Positions 36,651-44,614 of a DNA stretch of 64,000 nt are shown here, piece by piece. The notes under the pieces are model-generated. The model had not been told where the DNA came from. It worked only from the letters and a program-made list of their open reading frames with translations, and made no database searches. The stretch's first letter is position 1. The number at the start of each line of letters is the position of its first letter. Source of the DNA: Microbacterium arabinogalactanolyticum (lineage in GTDB: Bacteria; Actinomycetota; Actinomycetes; Actinomycetales; Microbacteriaceae); contig NZ_BRZC01000007.1 in the NCBI RefSeq assembly GCF_030268005.1, positions 531,554-595,553 on the forward strand, written 5' to 3'. Both the position numbers and the translations under genes were made by a program.

Positions 36651-36681
36651 CTCGCGGCGGTGGTCCTCCCGCCGCCGCGAG
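36651..36681 (+). terminator. Terminator after dps
   Basis: CTCGCGGCGGTGG (36651-36663) pairs with CCGCCGCCGCGAG (36669-36681) with a single G-U type mismatch and a 5-nt loop, 6 nt after the dps stop. Confidence 0.65.
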
Positions 36682-36690
36682 GCCGCGGGT

Positions 36691-36731
36691 CCGGCCGTCA
36701 TGCACCCGCACGGCCGGTGCATGACGGCCGG
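36691..36731. repeat. Second strong hairpin upstream of purU
   Basis: CCGGCCGTCATGCACC (36691-36706) and its exact complement (36716-36731) make a perfect 16-bp stem with a 9-nt loop. It lies 85 nt before purU and directly after the dps terminator. It may be a second terminator, a palindromic repeat or an operator. Confidence 0.55.
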
Positions 36732-36816
36732 GATTCGCCGGGTCGGCGCGAGAAGGGCAGAATCGAGGCACACCTCCGCGTCTCTCCGCCCGAGGGATCT
36801 CAGCTCAGGAGCATCC

Positions 36817-37680
36817 ATGCCTCAGTCCGACACCGCCCGCCTCCTCATCGCCTGCGACGACCAGCCCGGCATCGTCGCCGCCGTCGCCGGAGTGCTGGCT
36901 TCGCACGGGGCCAACATCATCTCGCTCGACCAGCACTCCACGGACGCGCACGGCGGCCGCTTCTTCCAGCGCACGGTGCTGCACCTGGAGGGCCTCGCGG
37001 CGAACCGCCCCGCGCTCGAGGCGTCCATCGCCGAGGTCGCCGAGCGCTTCGGCATGGAGTGGTCGCTGCACGACACCAGCCACCGCAAGCGCGTCGCGAT
37101 CTTCGTGTCGAAGTACGACCACTGCCTGATGGAGCTGCTGTGGCGCACGCAGCGCGGTGAGCTCGACATCGACGTGACGATGGTCATCTCGAACCACCCC
37201 GACCTCGCGGAGTCGGTGCGCTCATTCGGCGTGCCGTTCGTGCACATTCCGCGCGGCGACGGACCCGATGCCAAGGCCGAGATGGAGGAGCGCCAGCTGG
37301 AGCTGCTGCAGGGCAACGTCGACCTGGTCGTGCTGGCGCGCTACATGCAGATCCTCACCGACGACTTCATCGGGCGGATCGGCGCCCCGGTCATCAACAT
37401 CCACCACTCCTTCCTGCCGGCGTTCATCGGCGCGAACCCGTATGCGCGCGCCAAGGAGCGCGGCGTCAAGCTCATCGGCGCGACCGCGCACTATGCGACG
37501 GCCGACCTGGACGAGGGCCCCATCATCGAGCAGGACGTCACCCGCGTCACGCACGCCGAGTCGGCCGCCGAGCTGCAGCGCCGCGGCGCCGACGTGGAGC
37601 GCTACGTGCTCGCACGCGCGGTGAAGTGGCACGCCGAGGACCGCGTGATCGTGCACGGCCGCTCCACGGTCATACTCTGA
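36817..37680 (+). CDS. purU: Formyltetrahydrofolate deformylase
   Basis: A 287-residue enzyme converting 10-formyl-THF to THF and formate, balancing one-carbon pools. An N-terminal ACT domain (residues 1-80) binds regulatory ligands. The formyltransferase-like C-terminal domain contains INIHHSFLPAF (catalytic Asn and His) and ATADLDEGPIIEQD (catalytic Asp). The C-terminal region ends with AVKWHAEDRVIVHG. The ATG at 36817 follows CAGGAGCATCC. It precedes the FMN reductase gene by 40 nt. Confidence 0.93.
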   Translation: MPQSDTARLLIACDDQPGIVAAVAGVLASHGANIISLDQHSTDAHGGRFFQRTVLHLEGLAANRPALEASIAEVAERFGMEWSLHDTSHRKRVAIFVSKYDHCLMELLWRTQRGELDIDVTMVISNHPDLAESVRSFGVPFVHIPRGDGPDAKAEMEERQLELLQGNVDLVVLARYMQILTDDFIGRIGAPVINIHHSFLPAFIGANPYARAKERGVKLIGATAHYATADLDEGPIIEQDVTRVTHAESAAELQRRGADVERYVLARAVKWHAEDRVIVHGRSTVIL

Positions 37681-37720
37681 GACACGGCCGCACTCTGAGA
37701 CGGAGAGCCGGGAGGTCCAC

Positions 37721-38293
37721 ATGCCGAAGCTGATGATCGTCGTCGGGAGCGTGCGAGAGGGCCGCATCGGCCTGCCGATCGCGCAGTGGGTGCGCGGAGC
37801 CGTCGAACGGCACGGCGGGTTCGAGGTCGACTGGGCGGATCTGAAGGAGATCGGTCTGCCTCTCATGACCGAGCCGAATCACCCGCGGCTGCGGCAGTAC
37901 ACGCAGGCGTCGACGATCGCATGGAGCGAGCGCGTGGATGCCGCGGATGCGCTGATCTTCGTCCAGCCCGAGTACAACTTCAGCTACTCCCCGGCTCTGA
38001 AGAACGCGATGGACCACCTCTCGCAGGAGTGGTGGCGCAAGCCGCTGGGCACCGTGAGCTACGGCGGGGTCTCAGGCGGCACGCGCGGCACGGCTGCGCT
38101 GAGGGTTCCCGAGATGGCCCTCGGTCTCGTGCCGACCACGGTGAACGTCGAGATCCCGTGGGCGTTCAAGCAGATCGAGGACGGTGTGTTCACGCCACTC
38201 GACTCGCAGGCGACGATGCTGGAGCGGATGCTGAACGAGCTGACGTCGCTGGACGCCGCGCTCGCGCCGCTGCGCGCGGCCCCGCGTCCCTGA
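37721..38293 (+). CDS. NADPH-dependent FMN reductase family protein
   Basis: A 190-residue flavoprotein with the family signatures IVVGSVREGRIGLPIAQW (flavin phosphate binding) and QPEYNFSYSPALKNAMDHL. Substrates for such reductases include FMN, quinones, azo dyes and chromate; none is indicated here. A CCGGGAGG Shine-Dalgarno sequence precedes the ATG. The gene may be cotranscribed with purU and converges on the nitronate monooxygenase gene. Confidence 0.87.
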   Translation: MPKLMIVVGSVREGRIGLPIAQWVRGAVERHGGFEVDWADLKEIGLPLMTEPNHPRLRQYTQASTIAWSERVDAADALIFVQPEYNFSYSPALKNAMDHLSQEWWRKPLGTVSYGGVSGGTRGTAALRVPEMALGLVPTTVNVEIPWAFKQIEDGVFTPLDSQATMLERMLNELTSLDAALAPLRAAPRP

Positions 38294-38309
38294 CCCGCGG
38301 GACCCCACG

Positions 38310-39368
38310 TCAGGCGGGGACGCCCGCCAGCAGCTCGGCGAAGACCTCGGATGCCGCGTCCCAGCGCGCGAGCGGGGCGGACTGCCCGAGCCACAACGAC
38401 TGCAGGTCGCCCAGATCGCGCTGGCCGGCGACCGCGCGGAAGCGCCCGGTGAGCCAGTTCTGCGCCGGGAACGGTGCGATGGCGCCGGATGCCTCGATCT
38501 CGCGGACCGCGCGGTTGGGAGCGCCGCGCGACAGCCGGCCGCTCATCGCGCGGGTCAGCACCGAGGCATCCGCGGCCGTCGACCGGATCGCGCCGCGGTG
38601 CGCGTCGTTCGCGGCGGACTCCGCCGTCGCTAGGAACGAGGTGCCGACCTGCACGCCCGATGCGCCCAGCGCGAAGGCGGCTGCGACGCCGCGCCTGTCG
38701 CCGATGCCCCCGGCTGCGATGACGGGCACGTCCACGGCATCCGCCACCTGCGGCAGCAGCGATACCAGCCCGACCAGAGACTCCTCCGCGGGCTTCAGGA
38801 ACGACACGCGGTGCCCGGCCGCCTCGGCGCCGGTCGCGACGATCGCGTCCACCCCGCCGTCGGCCAGTGCGACGGCCTCGGCCACGGTCGTCGCGGTGCC
38901 GAGCACGCGGATGCCGCGTCGGTGCGCCTCCTCGACCAGGGCGCCCGACGGCACGCCGAAGACCACGCTGAGCGCCGCAGGGGCGGCCTCCCAGATCGCG
39001 TCGAGCTGCTCCTCCAGCGAGGGGAGGTACCGCTCGGGCCGCGCGGGAGGCTCCAGGCCGACCTCGGTGAAGAACGGCTCCAGCCCCGCCGCGTAGCCGT
39101 CGTGCTCGGGACCGGGCGGCACCTCGTCTCCGGTGGGCAGCCAGATGTTCAGCGAGAAGGGCGCGGAGGAGGCATCCCGCAGCTCCGCCGCGGTCGCGCG
39201 AATCCGCTCCCCGTCATAGCCGTACAGACCGTAGGAGCCGAGACCGCCCGCCTCGCTCACCGCCGCCGTGAGGGCGACCGACGAGAGACCGCCGAAGGGC
39301 GCCAGGACGATCGGATGCCGGATGCCGAGCAGGTCGGTCAGTGCGGACGATTCACACGAGTCGGTCAT
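38310..39368 (-). CDS. Nitronate monooxygenase family protein
   Basis: A 352-residue FMN-dependent TIM-barrel enzyme. The N terminus has LLGIRHPIVLAPFGG and the middle has VATGAEAAGHRVSF, with the catalytic-type His in the GxxAGGH-like motif. VPVIAAGGIGDRRGV and GASGVQVGTSFLAT form the FMN phosphate site. The family oxidises alkyl nitronates such as propionate-3-nitronate. TAGCCT ends 6 nt before the ATG (leaderless). It is convergent with the FMN reductase. Confidence 0.86.
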   Translation of the reverse strand: MTDSCESSALTDLLGIRHPIVLAPFGGLSSVALTAAVSEAGGLGSYGLYGYDGERIRATAAELRDASSAPFSLNIWLPTGDEVPPGPEHDGYAAGLEPFFTEVGLEPPARPERYLPSLEEQLDAIWEAAPAALSVVFGVPSGALVEEAHRRGIRVLGTATTVAEAVALADGGVDAIVATGAEAAGHRVSFLKPAEESLVGLVSLLPQVADAVDVPVIAAGGIGDRRGVAAAFALGASGVQVGTSFLATAESAANDAHRGAIRSTAADASVLTRAMSGRLSRGAPNRAVREIEASGAIAPFPAQNWLTGRFRAVAGQRDLGDLQSLWLGQSAPLARWDAASEVFAELLAGVPA

Positions 39369-39510
39369 GATCCGAGGCTACGCCGGTGCGCCCGCGCCGT
39401 TACGCGCGTCGACCGGGGAGCGCGTCTGTCAAGCCCCACGGGCCGACCGGAATACTGGGATAGGTTTCCTGGAGGGGGCAGGGCGTCTCCGCTGATCCCG
39501 GGTGGAGTTC

Positions 39511-40440
39511 ATGACCGTACTGCGTCTGTCGACGCGCGATGCGTCCCAGGTCGAGGAGACCTGGAAGCAGTTCGTGCCGTCGGCCGCCCTGCAGCGCGTC
39601 GACCCCGAGCGGTTCCGTTTCGACTGGTTCTCTGCGGCGGCGCCGGGCTTCAGCCTGGTGCGCTACGACCTGCGCGCCCAGATCCACTCGGTCGTGGAAC
39701 CCGAGGATCAGCTGCTGGCCTGCCGGGTGACGGGCACGAGCGCGGAGGTGCGCACGAAGCGCAGCCCTCTCGACGCGGGCAGCCCCTGGATCACTGACGG
39801 GATGCGCGTGGAGGCGCGATGGGAATCCGCGCACGTCTCGGCGCTCGTCTTCGACCGTCGTTCGGCAGAGGATCTCGCCCGGCGCATGTGCGGCGACGAC
39901 GCGCTCCGCCTGCGTGTTCAGGCCGGTGCACCCGACCGTCGCGCAGCTGCGGGGCACTGGTCGAAGACCCTGGACTTCATGACCGCCACGCTCGAGGACT
40001 GCGGCGACGACGACCTGGTGCTCGCCGGGCTGCACCGCCAGGCCCTGTGGCTCGTCCTCACCTCCTTCCCGACGACCTTCCGCACGGCGCTGGAGCAGGA
40101 CCCGCAGACCCGTGCGGCCCCGACGACCGTGCGCAGGGCCCTCGACTTCATCGATGAGAACGCGCACCTGCCGATCACGGTCGACGACGTCGCCTCGGCC
40201 GTGCACATCTCCACGCGCGGCCTGCAGTACGCGTTCCGGCGCGCCCTCGACAGCACGCCGGCGGAGCGGCTGCGACGCGCACGTCTCGACGGCGCGCACC
40301 GCGAACTGCTCGCAGGCACGTCCGACTCGATCGCCACCGTCGCGCGCAGGTGGGGGTTCGCGCACCCGTCCCGGTTCTCCGCCGCCTACCGCGATGCCTA
40401 CGGCGTGCCTCCCGCGGTGACGGCCGGGCGACGGCGTTGA
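39511..40440 (+). CDS. AraC family transcriptional regulator
   Basis: A 309-residue regulator. The N-terminal 190 residues resemble the AraC-binding-like domain (VLRLSTRDASQVEETWKQF). The C-terminal 100 residues contain two helix-turn-helix motifs (TVDDVASAVHISTRGLQYAF and SIATVARRWGFAHPSRFSAA). I prefer the ATG at 39511, which has a GGTGGAG Shine-Dalgarno sequence, over a GTG at 39502. Upstream GTCAAGCCCC (39428-39437) resembles the shared GTCAACCCC word weakly. Target genes are unknown. Confidence 0.84.
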   Translation: MTVLRLSTRDASQVEETWKQFVPSAALQRVDPERFRFDWFSAAAPGFSLVRYDLRAQIHSVVEPEDQLLACRVTGTSAEVRTKRSPLDAGSPWITDGMRVEARWESAHVSALVFDRRSAEDLARRMCGDDALRLRVQAGAPDRRAAAGHWSKTLDFMTATLEDCGDDDLVLAGLHRQALWLVLTSFPTTFRTALEQDPQTRAAPTTVRRALDFIDENAHLPITVDDVASAVHISTRGLQYAFRRALDSTPAERLRRARLDGAHRELLAGTSDSIATVARRWGFAHPSRFSAAYRDAYGVPPAVTAGRRR

Positions 40441-40668
40441 CGGCTGCCGCACGGGTATTGATGACAGGCGGCGAACAGCCTCTTCGCCTGTGACGTCATG
40501 CGTCGCGTCCCTGCGTCGTGCCGATGCCGCCGCACGATAGATTCCTGTAGCCCGCCGATCCATGACGGGCATCCGCTCTATCCCCCAGGAGTGCACGTGA
40601 AAGGTCGTCATCCGATCCCGCCTCACCCCGCCCAGGGCCGCTCGCGCGGCGGACGGCGCTGACCCGGA
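40441..40668. other. Intergenic region, 228 nt
   Basis: It holds an imperfect hairpin after the araC-type gene (ACAGGCG near 40464 with CGCCTGT near 40485), a possible -10 (GATAGATT, near 40537) and the small ORF described separately. I see nothing else in it. Confidence 0.4.
40597..40662 (+). CDS. Possible short upstream ORF (21 codons)
   Basis: A GTG at 40597 preceded by CCAGGAG would encode MKGRHPIPPHPAQGRSRGGR plus one Arg, ending 6 nt before the DUF7882-like start. The following gene has no Shine-Dalgarno sequence of its own, so translational coupling to this ORF could explain its initiation. The composition is also what random GC-rich sequence gives, so confidence is low. Confidence 0.3.
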   Translation: MKGRHPIPPHPAQGRSRGGRR

Positions 40669-40989
40669 ATGGGAAGCCTGTACTACGGCGACGCGCATGA
40701 TCCGATCCTCATCGAGGACCGCGCGCTCGCACACCTCAAAGTGGTCATCGCCACCAAGCTGCGCCGCAACGAGAGCTTCACCCTGTCGTGGCGCCACGCC
40801 GAGGGCGCTCCGGTCGGCCGCAGCACGATCTGGCTGCATCCGTCCATTCCGCTCCGCTTCGTGTTCGACGAACCGGAACCGCCGCCGCTGAGCCGCACCT
40901 GGATCGAGGAGCTCGCGCACTCGGCGAATTCGAGCGGCGGAATCGCCCTCGTCGACGAGCACATCGAGAACCCGCCGCCGGAGGACTGA
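40669..40989 (+). CDS. DUF7882-like protein, paralogue A
   Basis: A 106-residue soluble protein. It shares the core IEDRALAHLKVVIATKLRRN, then ESFTLSW, STIWLHPSIPLRFVF and a C-terminal SANSSGGIALV with two more genes at 42649 and 43067. I associate this with DUF7882, a small Microbacteriaceae family sometimes labelled as ATP-dependent DNA ligase without evidence of catalysis. No ligase motif (KxDG) is present. Function unknown. There is no Shine-Dalgarno sequence; see the upstream ORF. Confidence 0.75.
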   Translation: MGSLYYGDAHDPILIEDRALAHLKVVIATKLRRNESFTLSWRHAEGAPVGRSTIWLHPSIPLRFVFDEPEPPPLSRTWIEELAHSANSSGGIALVDEHIENPPPED

Positions 40990-41002
40990 CTCCGGCGGCG
41001 GG
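40971..41002. terminator. Terminator overlapping a stop codon
   Basis: CCCGCCGCCGGAG (40971-40983) and its exact complement (40990-41002) form a 13-bp stem whose 6-nt loop GACTGA contains the TGA stop of the DUF7882-like gene. It also lies 9 nt from the end of the convergent gene, so it can serve both. Confidence 0.65.
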
Positions 41003-41010
41003 TGGGCCGA

Positions 41011-41322
41011 TCAACGCGGGGGGAGGTGCGGGATCGGCGAGGGGGCCCGGGAACGGTCGGATGCGGCGCTGACCGCCGCATCGAGGTCGCCGAGCAGCTG
41101 GGCGAAGTCACGGAACCTGGTCCGGCGCGGGCACGGCCTGCGCAGCCACAGCACGTCGAGCGTGCCTGTGCTGTTGCGCTCCACGTATGCGATCAGGCAG
41201 TCGGCGTCGCCCTGACGCCGCGCACGATCGCAGATGCGCCAGCTGTCCCGCCCGAGCCAGGTGACATCCCAGTCCCCGCGCGGAGCCGGGGCGCTCGGCG
41301 GGTCGGAGAGCACGGTGCTCAT
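41011..41322 (-). CDS. Hypothetical protein
   Basis: A 103-residue soluble protein not assigned to a family. It has a compact beta-rich centre (WDVTWLGRDSWRICDRARR, CLIAYVERNSTGTLDVLWLR) and a helix FRDFAQLLGDLDAAVSAAS. Its ATG overlaps the stop of the upstream SDR gene (ATGA), so the two are translationally coupled. Similar short proteins accompany stress genes in Microbacteriaceae, but this is memory rather than a match. Confidence 0.65.
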   Translation of the reverse strand: MSTVLSDPPSAPAPRGDWDVTWLGRDSWRICDRARRQGDADCLIAYVERNSTGTLDVLWLRRPCPRRTRFRDFAQLLGDLDAAVSAASDRSRAPSPIPHLPPR

Positions 41323-42203
41323 AGCGGCTTCCCGCCGGTCACGGCGAGCACGGCGCCTGAGGTGTACGACGACTCGTCGGATGCCAGATGCACATACGCA
41401 CCGGCGAGTTCCGCCGGCTGCGCGGGGCGGCCGAGGGGCGTGTCCTTGCCGAAGCTCGCGAGCTTGTCGGCATCCCATCCCGTCGCGGGGATCAGGGGCG
41501 TCCAGATCGGCCCCGGTGCCACGGCGTTCACGCGGATGCCGCGCTCGCCCGCCTCTTCGGCGAGCGCCTTGACGAAGGCGACCTGCGCCGCCTTCGTCAT
41601 GGCGTAGTCGATCAGTCCCGGGGAGGGGTTGTACGCCTGGATGGACGCCGTCACGATGATGGCGGCCCCTGGCTCGAGGTCGGGGTACGCGGCCCGGGCG
41701 GTGAAGATCGTGCCGCCCAGGTTGGTGTCGAACACCCTGCGCATGTCCTCGGTGCGCAACGTGTCGAAGCTGTCGATGTCGTGCTGGTACGCGGCGTTCA
41801 GGACCACGATGTCGAGGCCTCCCAGTTCGTCCCGAGCCCGTCGCACGGCATCCGTCGCGAACTCCTCGTCACGGAGGTCGCCCGGGATGCTGAGCCCGGT
41901 GCGGTCTTCCTGGCGGATCAGGTCCACAGTGCTGTCGGCGTCGTCCTGCTCCTCCGGCAGGTGCACGATCGCGACGTCGGCACCCTCCCGGGCGAAGGCG
42001 ATGGCGACGGCCCGGCCGATGCCGGAGTCACCGCCCGTGATCAGCGCCCTCCGCCCGTTCAGCCGGCCGTGGCCGACGTAGCTGGACTCGCCATGGTCCG
42101 GCTCCGGTTCGGTTCGGTCGGTCTTCCCGGGCTGCTCCTGCTGCTGCGGAGGCATCGGCTCGTCCCTGTGCGCGTCGCGCGGATCCTTGGTGCTGTCGCT
42201 CAT
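41319..42203 (-). CDS. SDR oxidoreductase, general-stress type
   Basis: A 294-residue short-chain dehydrogenase with a 45-residue polar extension (DEPMPPQQQEQPGKTDRTEP) typical of the YhdF/YhxC-like glucose/ribitol dehydrogenase group. The cofactor loop is ALITGGDSGIGRAVA, and the catalytic Tyr/Lys lie in YAMTKAAQ. Relatives are general-stress proteins in Bacillus. The start at 42203 follows CCGGAGAGGGATCGACG. A GTCAACCCCCTG element lies 65 nt upstream. Confidence 0.87.
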   Translation of the reverse strand: MSDSTKDPRDAHRDEPMPPQQQEQPGKTDRTEPEPDHGESSYVGHGRLNGRRALITGGDSGIGRAVAIAFAREGADVAIVHLPEEQDDADSTVDLIRQEDRTGLSIPGDLRDEEFATDAVRRARDELGGLDIVVLNAAYQHDIDSFDTLRTEDMRRVFDTNLGGTIFTARAAYPDLEPGAAIIVTASIQAYNPSPGLIDYAMTKAAQVAFVKALAEEAGERGIRVNAVAPGPIWTPLIPATGWDADKLASFGKDTPLGRPAQPAELAGAYVHLASDESSYTSGAVLAVTGGKPL

Positions 42204-42236
42204 CGTCGATCCCTCTCCGGTCTGTATGCCGAAGAC

Positions 42237-42273
42237 GCTGTCATGGGCCACCACCGGGAGCCAGGGGGTTGAC
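42237..42273 (-). promoter_or_regulatory. GTCAACCCCCTG element, copy 2
   Basis: On the minus strand GTCAACCCCCTG begins at 42273 and points at the SDR gene. Positions 25 nt downstream read GACAGC, a poor match to the CGTAAC/CGTATC of copies 3 and 4. Conservation of the upstream block is nevertheless exact. Confidence 0.5.
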
Positions 42274-42387
42274 ACCCGCGCCGGTTCCCGTACGCGCGCG
42301 CGAAAGGGATGTCAACGGGCATCCGGCGCCACGAGACCCGGTGCACAGTGGCCCTCGAACGCAGTCGCAAGGCGGAGAGGAGACGCG

Positions 42388-42612
42388 ATGAGCGGCATCG
42401 ATCAGGGCATGATGCCCGAGCACGTGCAGCCGCAGCACGCGGAGGATGACACCGGCCCCGGCGAGCCGGAGCAGGATGAGAACGGGGCGGACACCGGCGC
42501 CGAGGACGAAGCCGAGCCCAACCGCGAGCACCGTGCCGAGGAGCCCAAGCCGGTCGGAAAGGACCCTCACCCCGAGGGCGGGTTTCCCCACAGCAGCCAG
42601 CGGAAGCCGTAG
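42388..42612 (+). CDS. Acidic low-complexity small protein
   Basis: A 74-residue protein dominated by Asp, Glu, Pro and Gly, ending GGFPHSSQRKP. It has no hydrophobic core and is probably disordered. A convincing Shine-Dalgarno sequence (GGCGGAGAGGAG) and the ATG at 42388 support it as a gene. A GTCAACGGGC variant of the shared element lies at 42311. Function unknown. Confidence 0.65.
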   Translation: MSGIDQGMMPEHVQPQHAEDDTGPGEPEQDENGADTGAEDEAEPNREHRAEEPKPVGKDPHPEGGFPHSSQRKP

Positions 42613-42648
42613 GCGTCCAGCCGGTGTCGGCAGGATCGACTCAGCCGA

Positions 42649-43002
42649 TCACTGCTCCGGCTGCGGTGCCTGCAGCTCCTCGGTGGACCCCCCGCCATCC
42701 CCGGCGTCCGGCGGCTCGGGCACGAGGTACAGCCCTCCGGGCGAGTTGGCGGTGAAGGCCAGCGCCTCCGTCCAGCCCCGGTTGATGGAGGGCTGCCTGC
42801 TGCCGTAGTACTTGAACACGAGCGAGCTGCCAGGGTGCATCCACACCGTCGTGCGGCCGCCGCCGACGCTCACATCCTCACGCCAACTGAACGGGAACGG
42901 CTCGCCTCGTCGGAGCTTCGCGGTGATGACGAGCTGCAGGTGCATCAGAGCTCGATCCTCGATCTCCGTTTTGACGCCGTTCTCGTAGACGAACTTGCCC
43001 AT
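42649..43002 (-). CDS. DUF7882-like protein, paralogue B
   Basis: A 117-residue protein, the most diverged of the three paralogues in this window: MGKFVYENGVKTEIEDRALM, then LQLVITAKLRRGEPFPFSW, TTVWMHPGSSLVFKYYGSRQ and SPGGLYLVPEPPD. The last 20 residues are an acidic Gly/Ser tail. A GGAGG Shine-Dalgarno sequence precedes the ATG at 43002. Its start is 64 nt from that of paralogue C, which is divergent, so a bidirectional promoter region separates them. Confidence 0.75.
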   Translation of the reverse strand: MGKFVYENGVKTEIEDRALMHLQLVITAKLRRGEPFPFSWREDVSVGGGRTTVWMHPGSSLVFKYYGSRQPSINRGWTEALAFTANSPGGLYLVPEPPDAGDGGGSTEELQAPQPEQ

Positions 43003-43066
43003 GTGCTGCCTCCGTGCGCTGGAAGCGGAGTGACGCATTCCATTTATGAGGTCTACGTTAGGCGAT

Positions 43067-43378
43067 ATGGGACTGCTATACTACGGCGGAACGTCCGATC
43101 CCATCGAGATCGAGGACCGGGCGCTCGCGCATCTCAAGGTCGTGATCGCCACCAAGCTGCGGCGCAACGAGAGCTTCACGCTCTCGTGGAAGCACCCCGA
43201 GGGCGGTGCCCCGGGCCGCTCCACCATCTGGCTGCACCCCTCCATCCCGCTGCGCTTCGTGTTCGAGGCCCCGGAGCCTCCCGAGCTGCACGCGGAATGG
43301 ATCACCGCGATGGCGCACTCCGCGAACACCAGCGGCGGGATCACCCTGGTCCCCGAGGACATGGCGCCGGCCGAGTAG
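43067..43378 (+). CDS. DUF7882-like protein, paralogue C
   Basis: A 103-residue protein nearly identical in its core to paralogue A (IEDRALAHLKVVIATKLRRN; STIWLHPSIPLRFVF), indicating recent duplication. TACGTT (43054-43059) ends 7 nt before the ATG, so the mRNA is probably leaderless. This contrasts with the Shine-Dalgarno-led paralogue B. Function unknown. Confidence 0.75.
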   Translation: MGLLYYGGTSDPIEIEDRALAHLKVVIATKLRRNESFTLSWKHPEGGAPGRSTIWLHPSIPLRFVFEAPEPPELHAEWITAMAHSANTSGGITLVPEDMAPAE

Positions 43379-43409
43379 ACCGCCGCGATGGCAGGTCCAC
43401 GGGCCCGTC

Positions 43410-43446
43410 GTCAACCCCCTGTTCGAGAATCCGGCCTCTTCGTAAC
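43410..43446 (+). promoter_or_regulatory. GTCAACCCCCTG element, copy 3
   Basis: GTCAACCCCCTG at 43410-43421, then CGTAAC at 43441-43446 (25-nt gap after GTCAAC), upstream of the 54-residue membrane protein. Copy 4 has CGTATC at the same distance. Confidence 0.55.
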
Positions 43447-43493
43447 GTGTGATCAGCCGGGGCACCTCCGCCCCGCCGGACGAAGGGATCGTC

Positions 43494-43658
43494 ATGAACC
43501 TGCTGTTCATCATCATCGCGGTGGTCGCGATCATCCTCGCCATCACCGGCGGCCTCGTGCAGTCGCTGAACTTCCTGCTCTGGGTCGGACTCGTGCTGCT
43601 CGCGCTGGCGGTGATCGCCTGGCTGATCAGGGCGATCTCCGGTCGTAACGCGGCCTGA
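43494..43658 (+). CDS. 54-residue two-helix membrane protein
   Basis: The protein is almost wholly hydrophobic: LLFIIIAVVAIILAITGGLV and FLLWVGLVLLALAVIAWLI, with a basic end (RAISGRNAA). Short proteins of this type are frequent in stress regulons. The ATG at 43494 follows GAAGGGATCGTC. It is 5 nt from the CorA-like gene and likely cotranscribed with it. A GTCAACCCCCTG element lies 73 nt upstream. Confidence 0.7.
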   Translation: MNLLFIIIAVVAIILAITGGLVQSLNFLLWVGLVLLALAVIAWLIRAISGRNAA

Positions 43659-43663
43659 GTCGC

Positions 43664-44599
43664 GTGGCGGAAGTGCCCTCGACGAGGGCTGCCGACGGCG
43701 CCTTCACCTGGGTCGAGTTCGTCGATCGCGATCAGCGCGACGTTCTCGCCGAGGTGAGGCGCCTGTCGGCGCACCCGGCGATGTTCGAGGACTCGCTCGG
43801 GCGGGGACGCCCTCCGAGACTCGAAGTGCTGGACGGACAGCTGCTCGTGATCGCCTGGGATCTCGATCCCGACAAGGCCACCAGCAAGCCGGGAGACGTG
43901 GTCATCCTCACCGGCGATTCGTGGTTGCTGACCGCGCAGTGGGACGGCGATGGACCGGCGCGACCTCTGCGTCCTCTCATCGAGCGCGAGCATCCGAGCG
44001 GGGCCACTCCGCTGGGCGCCGCGTACCGCGCCCTCGCAGCGGTCGTGCAGTCGTACGAGGCCACGGTGGCGTCGATCGAGAACGAACTCGACGAGGTCGA
44101 GACCGAGGTGTTCGATCCCGCGGTCGACGAGGACTACCAGCGCATCTACCGCCTGCGCCGGCGTATCGGTCATGTGGACCGGGCGGCATCCGCCCTGCGC
44201 CAGGGGTTCGAGACGAACGCCGATGCGCTCGACGATCTGCTGGAGGACGAGCCGACGCTGCATGCGTACTTCCGGCACATGCGCAGCGACCTCGTGGCGC
44301 TCGCCGACCTGCTCTCGACGCAGCGCATGGCGCTGGACGCCGTGGTCTCCAGCCATGAGAGCAATGTGTCGTCGCGCCAGAACCGCGACATGCGCACCAT
44401 CGCCGCCGTCGCGGCGCTGCTCGCGCTGCCGACGGTGGTGGCCGGCATCTACGGGATGAACTTCAAGGACATGCCTCTGCTCCACATCCCGGTGGGCTGG
44501 GTGTTCGTGCTGATCGGCACGGTTGCGCTCGACGTCGCGGCGGTGCTCGTGTTCCGGCGCCGCGGCTGGCTGGGCGCGGACCATGGGCGCGACCGCTGA
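43664..44599 (+). CDS. CorA-like magnesium/divalent cation transporter
   Basis: A 311-residue protein with the CorA architecture: a soluble alpha/beta N-terminal domain, a long helical stalk (about residues 120-245) and two C-terminal membrane helices. The selectivity motif GMN is present in YGMNFKDMP, at the end of the first helix. The GTG start at 43664 is only 5 nt after the upstream gene. It imports or exports Mg2+ or related cations. Confidence 0.85.
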   Translation: MAEVPSTRAADGAFTWVEFVDRDQRDVLAEVRRLSAHPAMFEDSLGRGRPPRLEVLDGQLLVIAWDLDPDKATSKPGDVVILTGDSWLLTAQWDGDGPARPLRPLIEREHPSGATPLGAAYRALAAVVQSYEATVASIENELDEVETEVFDPAVDEDYQRIYRLRRRIGHVDRAASALRQGFETNADALDDLLEDEPTLHAYFRHMRSDLVALADLLSTQRMALDAVVSSHESNVSSRQNRDMRTIAAVAALLALPTVVAGIYGMNFKDMPLLHIPVGWVFVLIGTVALDVAAVLVFRRRGWLGADHGRDR

Positions 44600-44614
44600 G
44601 CGGGCCGCGCCAGA

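Noticed and set aside
40597..40662. The 21-codon ORF as a confirmed gene
   Set aside because: It is kept only as a low-confidence feature: the Arg/Pro/Gly composition could be chance, and no conservation can be tested here.
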